A stretch of DNA of 28,275 nt, taken from contig CAZBUK010000047.1 in the NCBI GenBank assembly GCA_964495085.1, forward strand, positions 1-28,275. Reading direction: 5' to 3'. Below, piece by piece: positions 1 to 8,104 of the stretch. The DNA is from CAZBUK01 sp964495085 (lineage in GTDB: Bacteria; Bacteroidota; Ignavibacteria; T3Sed10-11). A program made the translations under genes and the position numbers. The notes beneath the pieces were generated by a model that searched no databases, had not been told where the DNA came from, and saw nothing but the letters and a program-made list of their open reading frames with translations. The first letter of the stretch is position 1. Each line of letters begins with the position of its first letter.

Positions 1-1670
1 GGATCCCGATAGCCGGCGGTGAAGCGGAGCTGGTGACCGAGTCGCCGTCCCCGGTACAGGCATACCGGATTTCTCCGGACGGAAGCCGTATTGCATATAT
101 CGCCGTCGATAAAAAATCGCCGGAGCTCACGAAACAAGAAGAAAACTGGATAGTTCAACCTGCAGCTCCCCTCCATCGCAGATTGTACGTGAGGAGCATC
201 GGCGGCGGAGAATCGATACTCGTATCCGACTTCGACATGTCGGTATGGGACCTCGAATGGTCGCCCGACGGAGGACGGATTCTCATTCAGGCAAGCCCGC
301 TTCCGACCGTCGATCATTCGTATATGTTTAAGAAGCTGTATACCGTCGATCCCGCAGGATCCACTGAACCCGGATTGATTACCGAAACAGGAGGAAAACT
401 CGGGACGATGGCCTGGTCGCCGGACGGAAGGCATATAGCATGGCGTGGCGGCATAGATATGCATGATCCGACCGAGGGGTCGATGTTCGTTGCCGAAGCG
501 GAGAGCGGCCGGAACTGGGAACTCATTCCCGGCTTCGAGGGAACCGCAACCTGGATCGGTTGGACCGACAACAACACTGTAGCATTTATCTCTGAGGAAA
601 AGACCTGGACCCGCATGAGCACGATCCCCCTGCGCGGCGGACAGCGGACGGTTATCTTCGGAGAGAACAACCCCAACTTCAAATCCGCCCACGTACACCG
701 GAACTCTGGCACCTTTGCGACGGTAGCGTCGGCGTATAACCATCCGAATGAAGTGTATCTCGGAAATATCCGCCGGAAGGAATTGAAACGCGTGACAAAC
801 AATAATCCGGTACTCGCGAATATGCGCTTCAACTCCTACGAGTATGTCGAGTATCCTGCAGCGGACGGACTGCTCATTACGGGTCTTCTGTTAAAACCGC
901 TGAATTACCGGGAGGGGAACATGTATCCGCTCATCTGCCAGATTCATGGCGGACCCGAAGCGGCATATACGCATGGTTGGAATACGGGCTACTCGGCGAT
1001 GACGCAGCTCTATTCGCACATCGGCTACATGGTATTTCTTCCGAACTACCGTGCGAGCACGGGACGCGGCGTTGAGTACGCGAAGTCGGATCATCGCGAC
1101 CTCGGCGGGAAGGAATTTACGGACGTCCTTGACGGCATCGAGTACCTGGAACATCGCGGACTGATCGACCGAAGCAGAGTCGGCATTACGGGAGGATCGT
1201 ACGGCGGCTATTTTTCCGCACTTGCGGCGACCCGCTTTGCCGGGAATTTCGCCGCCTCCGCTATGTTCGTCGGCATCTCAAACTGGTTTTCCGACAGCGG
1301 TACCTCCGATATCCCGTATGAAAATTCGCTGGTACATTTTAACGCGTGGCATTTCAAGGAATCTGACCGCATGCTGTACATGGAATCCTCCCCGATCTGG
1401 TATCTTGAGCGAGCTGTGCAGCCCGGCAATGAAACGCCTCTCCTCATTTTACATGGTGCGGGGGATGAGCGCGTGCCGGTCGGACAGGCGGACGAACTCT
1501 GGATCGGATTGAATATGGCGTACGACGTACTGAGAGGATTCGGCGAGGATGAAATCCCGATGACCTATATCCGCTATCCGCGCGGCGGACATGGCTTGTT
1601 CGAGGTAAAGCAGCAGATGCACTATGCACGAACCGTGCTCGACTTCTTTGAAGAGCATCTGCTTCGATAG
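1..1670 (+). CDS. S9 family prolyl oligopeptidase-type serine peptidase, 5'-truncated
   Basis: The reading frame is open from base 3 to the TAG at 1668-1670, so the gene enters from outside the window. The in-frame GTG at 33 is not a convincing start, because coding sequence continues upstream of it. The first ~260 residues carry repeated beta-propeller strands with S-P-D-G turns (about residues 14-17, 77-80 and 129-132, counting from the GTG). The C-terminal half is an alpha/beta hydrolase peptidase domain: oxyanion segment HGGPE (305-309), nucleophile Ser389 in GGSYGGY, Asp478 in HGAGDERVP and His520 in GGHG. The catalytic triad is therefore complete. Family members cleave short peptides, commonly after proline or with dipeptidyl- or acylaminoacyl-peptidase specificity; the exact substrate cannot be read here. 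Whether it is secreted is unknown because the N-terminus is missing. It is transcribed convergently with ftsZ. Confidence 0.93.
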   Translation, partial: IPIAGGEAELVTESPSPVQAYRISPDGSRIAYIAVDKKSPELTKQEENWIVQPAAPLHRRLYVRSIGGGESILVSDFDMSVWDLEWSPDGGRILIQASPLPTVDHSYMFKKLYTVDPAGSTEPGLITETGGKLGTMAWSPDGRHIAWRGGIDMHDPTEGSMFVAEAESGRNWELIPGFEGTATWIGWTDNNTVAFISEEKTWTRMSTIPLRGGQRTVIFGENNPNFKSAHVHRNSGTFATVASAYNHPNEVYLGNIRRKELKRVTNNNPVLANMRFNSYEYVEYPAADGLLITGLLLKPLNYREGNMYPLICQIHGGPEAAYTHGWNTGYSAMTQLYSHIGYMVFLPNYRASTGRGVEYAKSDHRDLGGKEFTDVLDGIEYLEHRGLIDRSRVGITGGSYGGYFSALAATRFAGNFAASAMFVGISNWFSDSGTSDIPYENSLVHFNAWHFKESDRMLYMESSPIWYLERAVQPGNETPLLILHGAGDERVPVGQADELWIGLNMAYDVLRGFGEDEIPMTYIRYPRGGHGLFEVKQQMHYARTVLDFFEEHLLR

Positions 1671-1671
1671 A

Positions 1672-1725
1672 AAGCCGGTCGGAATGGGAGCGGCAATCGC
1701 TTACTGCCGACCGATGTCCCGGCTT
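1672..1725. other. Structured inverted repeats between the S9 peptidase and ftsZ
   Basis: AAGCCGG (1672-1678) is the exact complement of CCGGCTT (1719-1725). Inside it, CGGTCGG (1676-1682) pairs with CCGACCG (1707-1713), and AGCG/CGCT (1689-1692/1698-1701) could close a small inner stem. The two outer pairings share bases, so they compete or stack. The element starts two bases after the peptidase stop codon. No T-run follows on the plus strand, so it is a weak candidate for an intrinsic terminator and could instead protect the 3' end of the mRNA. Confidence 0.4.
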
Positions 1726-1734
1726 CGTATAGCG

Positions 1735-1778
1735 TGAGAAATAAATCCGGCCGCCGTCTGGGGGAAAACGACGGCCGG
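1735..1778 (-). terminator. Probable terminator of the dcw operon downstream of ftsZ
   Basis: CCGGCCG (1747-1753) pairs with CGGCCGG (1772-1778), or alternatively GCCGTC (1753-1758) pairs with GACGGC (1770-1775). Read on the minus strand the hairpin is followed by ATTTATTTCTC, a moderately U-rich tail. It lies about 70 bases past the ftsZ stop. No terminator of this quality is seen elsewhere in the dcw block. The imperfect U-tract keeps confidence moderate. Confidence 0.5.
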
Positions 1779-1848
1779 TGTTGGCAGAAGGACACACCAC
1801 TCCACACCCATATGAAAATGGGGTGCCCTTCGCTGGGGGAAAAGCTGT

Positions 1849-3027
1849 CTAATCCATGATCTTGCGCAGGAATGCCGGTTTATCCGGATTCCCTTTATCG
1901 ATCTTCTGTTTCTCTTTCTCGGCGTCTTCCTCGCGCACGCTCCGGTAATGATTGATCGAGAGGTCGATGCCCCTGCGGCGATAGGCAGGTTCGTCGAGAC
2001 GCTTCAGATCGGTCACTCCCGAAGGAATATGATCGAGGATCTTCGTGGATTTGGGCGTACGGACTACGGGCTTCCGGTTGAATCCGGTCGCAATCACCGT
2101 GACCATCAGTTCCTCGTTCAACCTGTCGTCGACGACGGCGCCGAGAATAATATTCGCATCCTCTCCGGCGGCTTCATAAATGACGTTCGTCGCTTCGTCG
2201 ACCTCAACGAGCGACATGTTCTTACCGCCGGTGATATTAACCAGCACACCCTGAGCTCCGGAAATGGAAACGCCCTCGAGAAGGGGACTGGATATCGCCG
2301 ACTGTGCGGCCTCCATCGCGCGGTTCTCGCCCTTTGCCACACCCGTCCCCATCAATGCATCTCCCATCTCACGCATAACCGTCCGTACGTCGGCGAAATC
2401 GACGTTGATGAGGCCGGGCACGGTAATCAGCTCTGAGATACCCCGTGTCGCATTATAGAGCACGTCGTTCGCAACGTTAAACGCATCTATCAGCGACGTA
2501 TTGCGGTCGACAATGGAGAGCAGTTTCTGGTTCGGGATCATGATGAGCGTGTCTACATGTTTTTTCAGCTCTTCGAGACCGACCTCGGCCTGAGCGAGCC
2601 GGCGTTTTCCCTCGCAGTTGAACGGCTTCGTTACGATCCCGACAACAAGCGCACCTACGGTCCTGGCGATGTTCGCCACGATCGGCGCTCCCCCTGTTCC
2701 GGTTCCGCCTCCCATACCCGCGGTAATGAATACCATATCGGAACCCTCCAACGTCTGGCTGATCTCTTCACGGTCTTCTTCGACCGCGCGGTGACCGATC
2801 TGGGGATCCGCCCCTGCACCGAGTCCGCGGGTGAGATTTTTGCCGACCTGAATCTTGTGCTTCGCGCTGTTGCGCTCGAGCGCCTGGCGATCCGTATTGA
2901 TCGCGATGAATTCTACTCCCTGCAATCCCTTCTCGATCATGCTGTTCACTGCATTCCCGCCGCCGCCGCCGACTCCGACTACGCGGATATGGGCGCCGTT
3001 GTTTTTTGTAACATCCAGTTCTATCAC
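1849..3027 (-). CDS. ftsZ: Cell division protein FtsZ
   Basis: Tubulin-like GTPase that polymerises into the Z-ring at midcell. Counting from the ATG at 3039, the N-terminal GTP-binding region has GVGGGGGNAV (22-31) and the tubulin signature GMGGGTGTGG (108-117). The catalytic T7 loop is NVDFAD (212-217). A short charged linker ends in DKPAFLRKIMD, which resembles the conserved C-terminal peptide that binds FtsA. The ATG at 3039 has no Shine-Dalgarno upstream, while the bases after it contain GGAGG five bases before a GTG at 3027; I take the GTG as the likely start (392 residues), with the ATG start (396) as the alternative. An 86-base gap separates it from ftsA, longer than most junctions in this cluster, and a probable terminator follows. 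It is the last gene of the cluster; lpxC does not follow. Confidence 0.97.
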   Translation of the reverse strand: MIELDVTKNNGAHIRVVGVGGGGGNAVNSMIEKGLQGVEFIAINTDRQALERNSAKHKIQVGKNLTRGLGAGADPQIGHRAVEEDREEISQTLEGSDMVFITAGMGGGTGTGGAPIVANIARTVGALVVGIVTKPFNCEGKRRLAQAEVGLEELKKHVDTLIMIPNQKLLSIVDRNTSLIDAFNVANDVLYNATRGISELITVPGLINVDFADVRTVMREMGDALMGTGVAKGENRAMEAAQSAISSPLLEGVSISGAQGVLVNITGGKNMSLVEVDEATNVIYEAAGEDANIILGAVVDDRLNEELMVTVIATGFNRKPVVRTPKSTKILDHIPSGVTDLKRLDEPAYRRRGIDLSINHYRSVREEDAEKEKQKIDKGNPDKPAFLRKIMD

Positions 3028-3092
3028 GAGAGCCTCCATGCTTGATTATGGGTGTGGGTTAATGTTTGTATCGATTTTTTTTCAATTGTTAC

Positions 3093-3107
3093 TCCGCGAT
3101 CCGCGGA
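3093..3107. other. Small GC hairpin in the ftsA-ftsZ intergenic region
   Basis: TCCGCG (3093-3098) and CGCGGA (3102-3107) form a perfect 6-bp stem with a 3-base loop. It sits in the 86-base gap between the ftsA stop and the ftsZ start, and on the minus strand an A-rich tract follows it. There is no U-run, so termination is unlikely. It could be an RNA-processing or stability element that separates ftsZ expression from the genes upstream. Function is inferred only from position. Confidence 0.3.
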
Positions 3108-3125
3108 TGAAATTCAATTTCCTTA

Positions 3126-4364
3126 TTATAATTCGTCGAACCAGGTTTTCATTCTATCGACAACCCGCTTCAACGACGCCCGCTTGCCTTTTCCGTTGAT
3201 GGTGATCGTTGCTTTCTCGTTGCTCTTCAAACGGTGGAGGATCAATCCAACGGCGGTGGAGTATATCGGATTTTCGACCTCCTTGACAAGCCCCGCGCGG
3301 AAGCCGTTCGGAATACCGATTTTGACCGGCATCCCGAGCACCTCCTGGGCGAGTTCCACCGTCCCTTTGATAAGCGATCCGCCCCCCGTCAGCACGGCGC
3401 CGGCGGACAGGTGTTTCGAGTACCCGGATCGTTTGATCTCCATCGCTGCTATCTCCAGGATCTCTTCCATTCTCGGCTGAATGATCTGACAAAGAATTCT
3501 GTTGTCGATTTCGAGCGGCGGACGTCCGCCGATCCCGGGCAGTACAATCGGTTCCGTATCGATGATCGACGGCATAAAGGCGTAACCGTGCTCTCTTTTC
3601 AGCCGCTCTGCCTGTTCTTTGAGGACTCCCAGTCCCTTTCGAATATCGTCGGTTACTTTCTGTCCGGCAATTCCGCTGTCGTAGGTATGGCGGATCGTCC
3701 GTTCCTCGAACACCGCCAGGTCGGTGGTGCCGCCTCCGATATCGATGAGCACCACACCGACTTCCTTCTCCTCGTCGTCAAGGATTGCGTAGCTCGATGC
3801 GAGCGGTTCGAGGACCATATCTTCGACGTCGATGCCTGCCCGTTGAACACACTTGTAGATATTCTGGGCGGCCGTCACGAGTCCGGTGATAATGTGTACG
3901 TTCGCCTCCATCCGGACGCCCGACATGCCGACGGGATCGTAGACGCCGTCCTGTCCGTCGATGACGAATTCCTGGGGAATGACATGCAGGATCTGCCTGT
4001 CTGCGGGAAGCGCGACCCGTTTCGTATCCTCGATAAGCCGGTCGACATCCGCCCTGGTAATCTCGTTGTCCGGGTTGCTGATGGCGATCACTCCCCGGCT
4101 CTGGAAGCTTTGTATGTGCTCGCCGGCAATTCCGGCGCTGATGCGGGTGATCTTGACTCCGGATTGAGACTGCGCCTCTTCGACCGCGCGCTGGATCGAG
4201 CGCACCGTTTTGTCTATGTTCGTGACAACCCCCCTCGTCAGACCCTCGGATGGACTCCTGCCGATGCCCAGTATGTTCAGTCTGCCGTCCTCATCGACCG
4301 CAGCGACAATCGCACAGACTTTCGTCGTGCCGATATCCAATCCGACTATTATTTCGTTTTGCAT
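3126..4364 (-). CDS. ftsA: Cell division protein FtsA
   Basis: Actin-like ATPase that tethers FtsZ filaments to the inner membrane and helps activate septal wall synthesis. Length is 412 residues, normal for the family. The phosphate-1 motif is GLDIGTTK (8-15) and the phosphate-2 motif is DIGGGTTDLAVF (208-219). The FtsA-specific 1C domain lies between them (about residues 85-165), and an adenosine motif LTGGGSL comes near residue 335. The last ~15 residues (LKRVVDRMKTWFDEL) form an amphipathic helix expected to be the membrane-targeting sequence. The loop after phosphate-2 reads IAGQKVTDDI, where many FtsA proteins have a GG...T.DI pattern; this is a mild variant. It sits between ftsQ (72 bases upstream) and ftsZ, the usual order. 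The ATG at 4364 has only a weak purine-rich ribosome site. Confidence 0.97.
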   Translation of the reverse strand: MQNEIIVGLDIGTTKVCAIVAAVDEDGRLNILGIGRSPSEGLTRGVVTNIDKTVRSIQRAVEEAQSQSGVKITRISAGIAGEHIQSFQSRGVIAISNPDNEITRADVDRLIEDTKRVALPADRQILHVIPQEFVIDGQDGVYDPVGMSGVRMEANVHIITGLVTAAQNIYKCVQRAGIDVEDMVLEPLASSYAILDDEEKEVGVVLIDIGGGTTDLAVFEERTIRHTYDSGIAGQKVTDDIRKGLGVLKEQAERLKREHGYAFMPSIIDTEPIVLPGIGGRPPLEIDNRILCQIIQPRMEEILEIAAMEIKRSGYSKHLSAGAVLTGGGSLIKGTVELAQEVLGMPVKIGIPNGFRAGLVKEVENPIYSTAVGLILHRLKSNEKATITINGKGKRASLKRVVDRMKTWFDEL

Positions 4365-4436
4365 ACAATTATCTCGCTTTGTGAATGGGTGTGGATAATC
4401 CGCTCCTCCATGCCGGAGCTGAGCATATGCATGTTC

Positions 4437-5171
4437 TCATCGCCGCATTCCTCCAGTTCGCCAGCGGGTAACGATCTGATCCTCGAACCGCATATCGATG
4501 AAATGGATATGGTCGGATCCCACCGGTCCGACCTCCTCCAGCCAGAATTCCCGGAGTGCTATCAACTTCCCCGCCGTTATTGCATCGCCGAGTAGCACCG
4601 GCACGCCTCCGTCGGTCGTGTAAAGAATGAACGTACCGTCATCCTGAATGCGGATTTCGGAGAACAGATGATACAGGAGTCCGTCCGCGACGCGGGTCGC
4701 GGCTATCATGCGCAGCGCCTCGCGTACGCCGCGGTGCCGCAGCGTATCCCCCGTCTCCGGAATCCGGAACGAACCGGTGATCACCGCAAGATCGCGAAGC
4801 GGTTCGCCGTGACGAACCGGCAATACGACGGACTCGTCATCGATGAGCACCATCCGCGACGCAACGACCACCGCCAGGGGCACCCTCTCATCGACCGTAA
4901 TTCTGATGGACGAGGGGAAATCCCTGTTCACGCTTGCCCGCCTGACGTATGGGTGGCGTTCCACCCGCTGTTTAACCCCGGCAAGATCTACGTCTTTCAG
5001 CAGAACCGAATCGTGCAGCGCCGCGAGTTTCCGGATCTCTTCCTGGGTCAGGATCCTTGCACCGTGTACGGATACGGTGGACAGTTTCATCCTTGACGAC
5101 CACGACCTGGCGCCTGTCCAGAGAACCGCCGCGAGAGCGATGAGAAGTACGGTCAGTATCCAGCGGCGCAT
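4437..5171 (-). CDS. ftsQ: Cell division protein FtsQ (POTRA domain)
   Basis: Bitopic divisome scaffold linking cytoplasmic and periplasmic division proteins. The open frame extends upstream into murB, but the start is the ATG at 5171: it has a strong GGGAGG-type ribosome site ending about 10 bases upstream and lies five bases past the murB stop. The product is 244 residues. Residues 4-20 are one transmembrane helix (ILTVLLIALAAVLW), followed by a POTRA domain at about 30-98 (LSTVSVHGARIL to ITVDERVPLAVV) and a beta-rich FtsQ-type domain. Sequence conservation is typically low in this family; the call rests on topology, POTRA pattern and the murB-ftsQ-ftsA-ftsZ position. Confidence 0.9.
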   Translation of the reverse strand: MRRWILTVLLIALAAVLWTGARSWSSRMKLSTVSVHGARILTQEEIRKLAALHDSVLLKDVDLAGVKQRVERHPYVRRASVNRDFPSSIRITVDERVPLAVVVASRMVLIDDESVVLPVRHGEPLRDLAVITGSFRIPETGDTLRHRGVREALRMIAATRVADGLLYHLFSEIRIQDDGTFILYTTDGGVPVLLGDAITAGKLIALREFWLEEVGPVGSDHIHFIDMRFEDQIVTRWRTGGMRR

Positions 5172-5176
5172 GGGTA

Positions 5177-6175
5177 TCACTCCCTCCCGCCCGGAGTCCC
5201 GGTCAGCCGGAGCATATCCTGGCTGCCGAAACCTATGAGGAGGACCTCGTTCTCGAGTGCGATGCCGAATTTCGTATAGACCGAATCGCGCATGAGGAGC
5301 ATCAACCCGAGAACGTCCTGCGCGGACGCCTGCCGGACGTTGACTATGAAATTCGCATGGAGCTCGGAGATCTGCGCACCTCCCCCAGCGCGCCCCTTCA
5401 ACCCGCATGCTTCGATCAGCTTCGCGGCAAAATCTCCGGACGGATTTTTAAATATACTTCCCGAATTCGGCAGATTGACCGGCTGCGCGGCATTGCGTTT
5501 GATGAGGAGTTCACGCCGGATCCGGGCAAGCTCGTCCGCATCCTTCTTCGGAAACCGGAACCTCGCCTCGAGAATCACGTCGTCGACGAGACCCGACGTA
5601 CGGTATGAGAATCCCGCATCCTCTTTTTTAATTCTCACAATCTTCCCTTTCCGAATGACCTCCACATCGATGAGATAATCCGATATCTCACCTCCGTACG
5701 CGCCTGCGTTCATCCGCACCGCACCGCCGACGGTACCGGGTATTCCGGCCAGCATTTCCGTCCCCGCGAATGCATCCTTGATGCAATAATCGACGAAGGC
5801 CGAGAGTCTGACCCCGGCGCCGGCCGCGACCGTATTGCCGTTGCTCTTCGTCAATCCATTCAGCGCCCGTTCCAGATTCACCACCGCTCCGCGGTAGCCC
5901 TCGTCGCTGACAAGAAGATTACTCCCCCTTCCGACGATCATGAACGGGAAATTCTGCTCATGGAAATAATGCACGGCGGCAATTACGTCCTCCTTGTCGA
6001 CCGGTTCGAGATAGTAATCCGCCGGCCCGCCGATCCGCAGCCACGTGTGCTGCGCCAGCGGCTCGCTGATGCGAATCTCGCCGCGAAATATTTTTTTCAG
6101 TTCTTCTAACGATACCACTGTATGTACTCCGCTCGGAAAAGCAAGAATCTGTCCGGTTCGACCCGGACACTTCAT
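5177..6175 (-). CDS. murB: UDP-N-acetylenolpyruvoylglucosamine reductase MurB
   Basis: FAD-dependent reductase that converts UDP-GlcNAc-enolpyruvate to UDP-MurNAc in the cytoplasm, using NADPH. FAD-binding motifs VGRGSNLLVSD (81-91) and GIPGTVGGAVRMNAGAYGGE (144-163) are present. The catalytic Arg is in YRTS (191-194), the proton-donor Ser is Ser240 in NSGSIFKNP (237-245), and the conserved Glu is in LENEV near 310. The sequence appears to be the shorter, Bacillus-like form. The ATG at 6175 directly follows the murC TGA (TGAATG) with GGAGG four bases upstream. A GTG at 6118 with GGAG eight bases upstream would give an N-terminus closer to the usual family length, so the first 19 residues are uncertain. 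No ddl gene lies between it and ftsQ, where many bacteria have one. Confidence 0.96.
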   Translation of the reverse strand: MKCPGRTGQILAFPSGVHTVVSLEELKKIFRGEIRISEPLAQHTWLRIGGPADYYLEPVDKEDVIAAVHYFHEQNFPFMIVGRGSNLLVSDEGYRGAVVNLERALNGLTKSNGNTVAAGAGVRLSAFVDYCIKDAFAGTEMLAGIPGTVGGAVRMNAGAYGGEISDYLIDVEVIRKGKIVRIKKEDAGFSYRTSGLVDDVILEARFRFPKKDADELARIRRELLIKRNAAQPVNLPNSGSIFKNPSGDFAAKLIEACGLKGRAGGGAQISELHANFIVNVRQASAQDVLGLMLLMRDSVYTKFGIALENEVLLIGFGSQDMLRLTGTPGGRE

Positions 6176-7561
6176 TCATCCTCCGTGTTTCAGCAACCCG
6201 ACGAATGCTTCGTTGTACTTCCAGATATCTCCGGCGCCCATGGTCACGATAATATCTCCCTTCTTCTGCAGGCTCTGCAGAAGCGCCGGCAGCGAGGATT
6301 TATCGTGAACGTATTTCGCGTTTCGATGGCCGAACTTCGACGCAGTTTCGGCGATGATATTTCCCTCGATGCCCGGGATCGGCTGTTCGCGGGCGGGATA
6401 GACGCTCGTGACGATAACCATATCCGCATCGAAGAACGAGCGGCCGAATTCTTCCGCAAGGTCCCGGGTACGCGAATAGAGATGGGGTTGGAAGACGCAG
6501 ACGATCCGCCGGTTCGGCCATGCTCTCCGTATCCCGTTCAGCGTCACCCGTACCTCGGTCGGATGATGCGCATAATCGTCCACGACCAGCAGGTCGCCGC
6601 TCATGAATTTTATTTCCGTCCGGCGGGAAATTCCGGAAAACTTTTCAAGTCCCTGCTTTCCGCTTTCGAACGGCACACCGAGCTCAAGCCCGACGGTCAG
6701 CGCTGCCAGCGCGTTCTTCACATTATGCGTTCCCGGAATCTGCATCGTAATTCTGCCAAGCTCCCGATTCGATCTCATAACGGTGAACGACGTCTGTATT
6801 TCGTTATATGTGATACCGGTCGCATAGATGTCAGCCTGCGGGGTCAGTCCGTACGTCAGCACTTTTTTATTGATTCTCGGGAGAATACTCTGCAAACCCG
6901 GCTCGTCGAGACAGACAATCACGAACCCGTAAAACGGAACCTTATTCGCGAACTGCACAAACGCATCCTTGATCTCATCGATATCTCTATAACAATCGAG
7001 ATGATCCGCTTCGAGCGAGGTCAGAACGGCAATCGTTGGAGTGATCGAAAGGAACGAACGGTCGAACTCATCTGCTTCCACGACGATGTAATCTCCCTTT
7101 CCCAGACGGGCGTTCGTCCCGCCGATACCGCTCAATTTACCTCCGACGATCACCGTCGGATCGAGCCCACCCTCCAGCAGTACCAGACTGGTCAGCGACG
7201 AGGTGGTGGTTTTCCCATGAGTTCCGGCAATGCCGATGCCGTATTTCAGCCGCATAACCTCGGCGAGCATCTCCGCACGGCGGATCACCGGGATCCTGCG
7301 CCGGTTTGCTTCCACCACTTCCGGATTATCCGGCGTAACCGCCGACGAGTAAACAAGCACATCGACGTCGTCGCCCACGTGCACAGCGTCATGCCCTTCT
7401 CTGATCTCCGCACCGAGACGCGAGAGCCGTTCGGTTATGTCGGTTAGCTGCCGATCGGATCCGCTGACGGAGAATTTCTGATCGAGAAGTATTTCGGCTA
7501 TTCCGCTCATGCCAATCCCGCCTATTCCGACAAAGTGTATTTTCTTGATTGATCTGAACAA
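6176..7561 (-). CDS. murC: UDP-N-acetylmuramate--L-alanine ligase MurC
   Basis: ATP-dependent ligase that adds L-alanine to UDP-MurNAc, the first amino acid of the stem peptide. The product has 461 residues. An N-terminal Rossmann-like domain shows HFVGIGGIGMSGIAE (9-23), the P-loop is GTHGKTTT (113-120), EADEFDRSF carries the metal-ligand Glu, and DDYAHHPTE is the MurC-specific C-terminal motif. The start is a TTG at 7561: the N-terminus it gives (MFRSIKKIHF) matches the family, and no ATG fits better, but the upstream ribosome site is weak (purine-rich AAGAAG). It is separated from orf160 by 60 bases and joins murB with no gap. Confidence 0.96.
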   Translation of the reverse strand: MFRSIKKIHFVGIGGIGMSGIAEILLDQKFSVSGSDRQLTDITERLSRLGAEIREGHDAVHVGDDVDVLVYSSAVTPDNPEVVEANRRRIPVIRRAEMLAEVMRLKYGIGIAGTHGKTTTSSLTSLVLLEGGLDPTVIVGGKLSGIGGTNARLGKGDYIVVEADEFDRSFLSITPTIAVLTSLEADHLDCYRDIDEIKDAFVQFANKVPFYGFVIVCLDEPGLQSILPRINKKVLTYGLTPQADIYATGITYNEIQTSFTVMRSNRELGRITMQIPGTHNVKNALAALTVGLELGVPFESGKQGLEKFSGISRRTEIKFMSGDLLVVDDYAHHPTEVRVTLNGIRRAWPNRRIVCVFQPHLYSRTRDLAEEFGRSFFDADMVIVTSVYPAREQPIPGIEGNIIAETASKFGHRNAKYVHDKSSLPALLQSLQKKGDIIVTMGAGDIWKYNEAFVGLLKHGG

Positions 7562-7621
7562 TTTTTGCTTCTTTATGCAAGATGAAACCCGCGGCCGGCA
7601 GCGCTGGCCCGCCGGGTCGAT

Positions 7622-8104
7622 TCAATTTCTTATCTCTTTTTTATCTCGCACGCGCTTTGGGACGCGCTCCGCGATATCGCGCATGGATCCTAAAAACTCC
7701 TCAGGCCGCTCGTATCTTCCTACCCGGATGCGAATGAGCCGGCGGCGGTTCCTCTGTTTTATGATCACGACCTGCAGCCTGCCGGACGTCTGCACGTTCC
7801 GTTCTCTGGTGATGTGCATCCATTCGATATCATCAATCGGCAGATCCCATTCGCGGAGATTGCTTTTAAACCGGATGATCCGCTCCTCCACGACCACCCT
7901 CCGGTTCCTGATGCGGTTCAGGATAAGCATGCCGAAAGAGAGCAGCAGGAAGAAAACCATGATAAAGAGTAGCGGGTCGCGGTAAACATACTCGAATCTG
8001 TCGTCGATGACCGCGCCTCTGATGACGATATACAGAATCACCGTGACGAAATAGATCAGCGATATCTGATAGTAGAAATCGAGTTTATACCGGAATGTCT
8101 TCAT
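7622..8104 (-). CDS. Small membrane protein (orf160) inside the dcw operon, PH-like C-terminal domain suspected
   Basis: I do not recognise this as a named dcw gene. The 160-residue product has two predicted transmembrane helices (about 12-30 and 44-63, the second rich in Phe and Leu) joined by a short charged loop. A positively charged cytoplasmic-side stretch (LNRIRNRRVVV) follows. The C-terminal ~90 residues look beta-rich and end in a helix (PEEFLGSMRDIAERV). The pattern RRVVVEERIIRFK...LPIDDIEW...VVIIKQRNRRRLIRIRVGRYERPEEF resembles bacterial PH-like membrane domains (DUF304/bPH type), but this is by eye. Its ATG overlaps the murG stop (ATGA), so translation is probably coupled, and murC follows after 60 bases. 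The product is very basic. A role in septal wall synthesis is inference from location only. Confidence 0.8.
   Translation of the reverse strand: MKTFRYKLDFYYQISLIYFVTVILYIVIRGAVIDDRFEYVYRDPLLFIMVFFLLLSFGMLILNRIRNRRVVVEERIIRFKSNLREWDLPIDDIEWMHITRERNVQTSGRLQVVIIKQRNRRRLIRIRVGRYERPEEFLGSMRDIAERVPKRVRDKKEIRN

Noticed and set aside
1..6. GGATCC at the very start, possibly a cloning junction
   Set aside because: A single six-base site at the edge is weak, the opposite end is not similar, and the reading frame runs through it. It may simply be where the contig or window was cut.
3234..4595. Long open frame of 453 codons on the plus strand opposite ftsA
   Set aside because: It lies wholly antisense to a clear ftsA and ftsQ end, shows no recognisable motif, and the codon pattern of the opposite strand explains it.
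6122..7447. 441-codon plus-strand frame opposite murC
   Set aside because: Antisense shadow of a confidently assigned ligase; no motif and no ribosome site.
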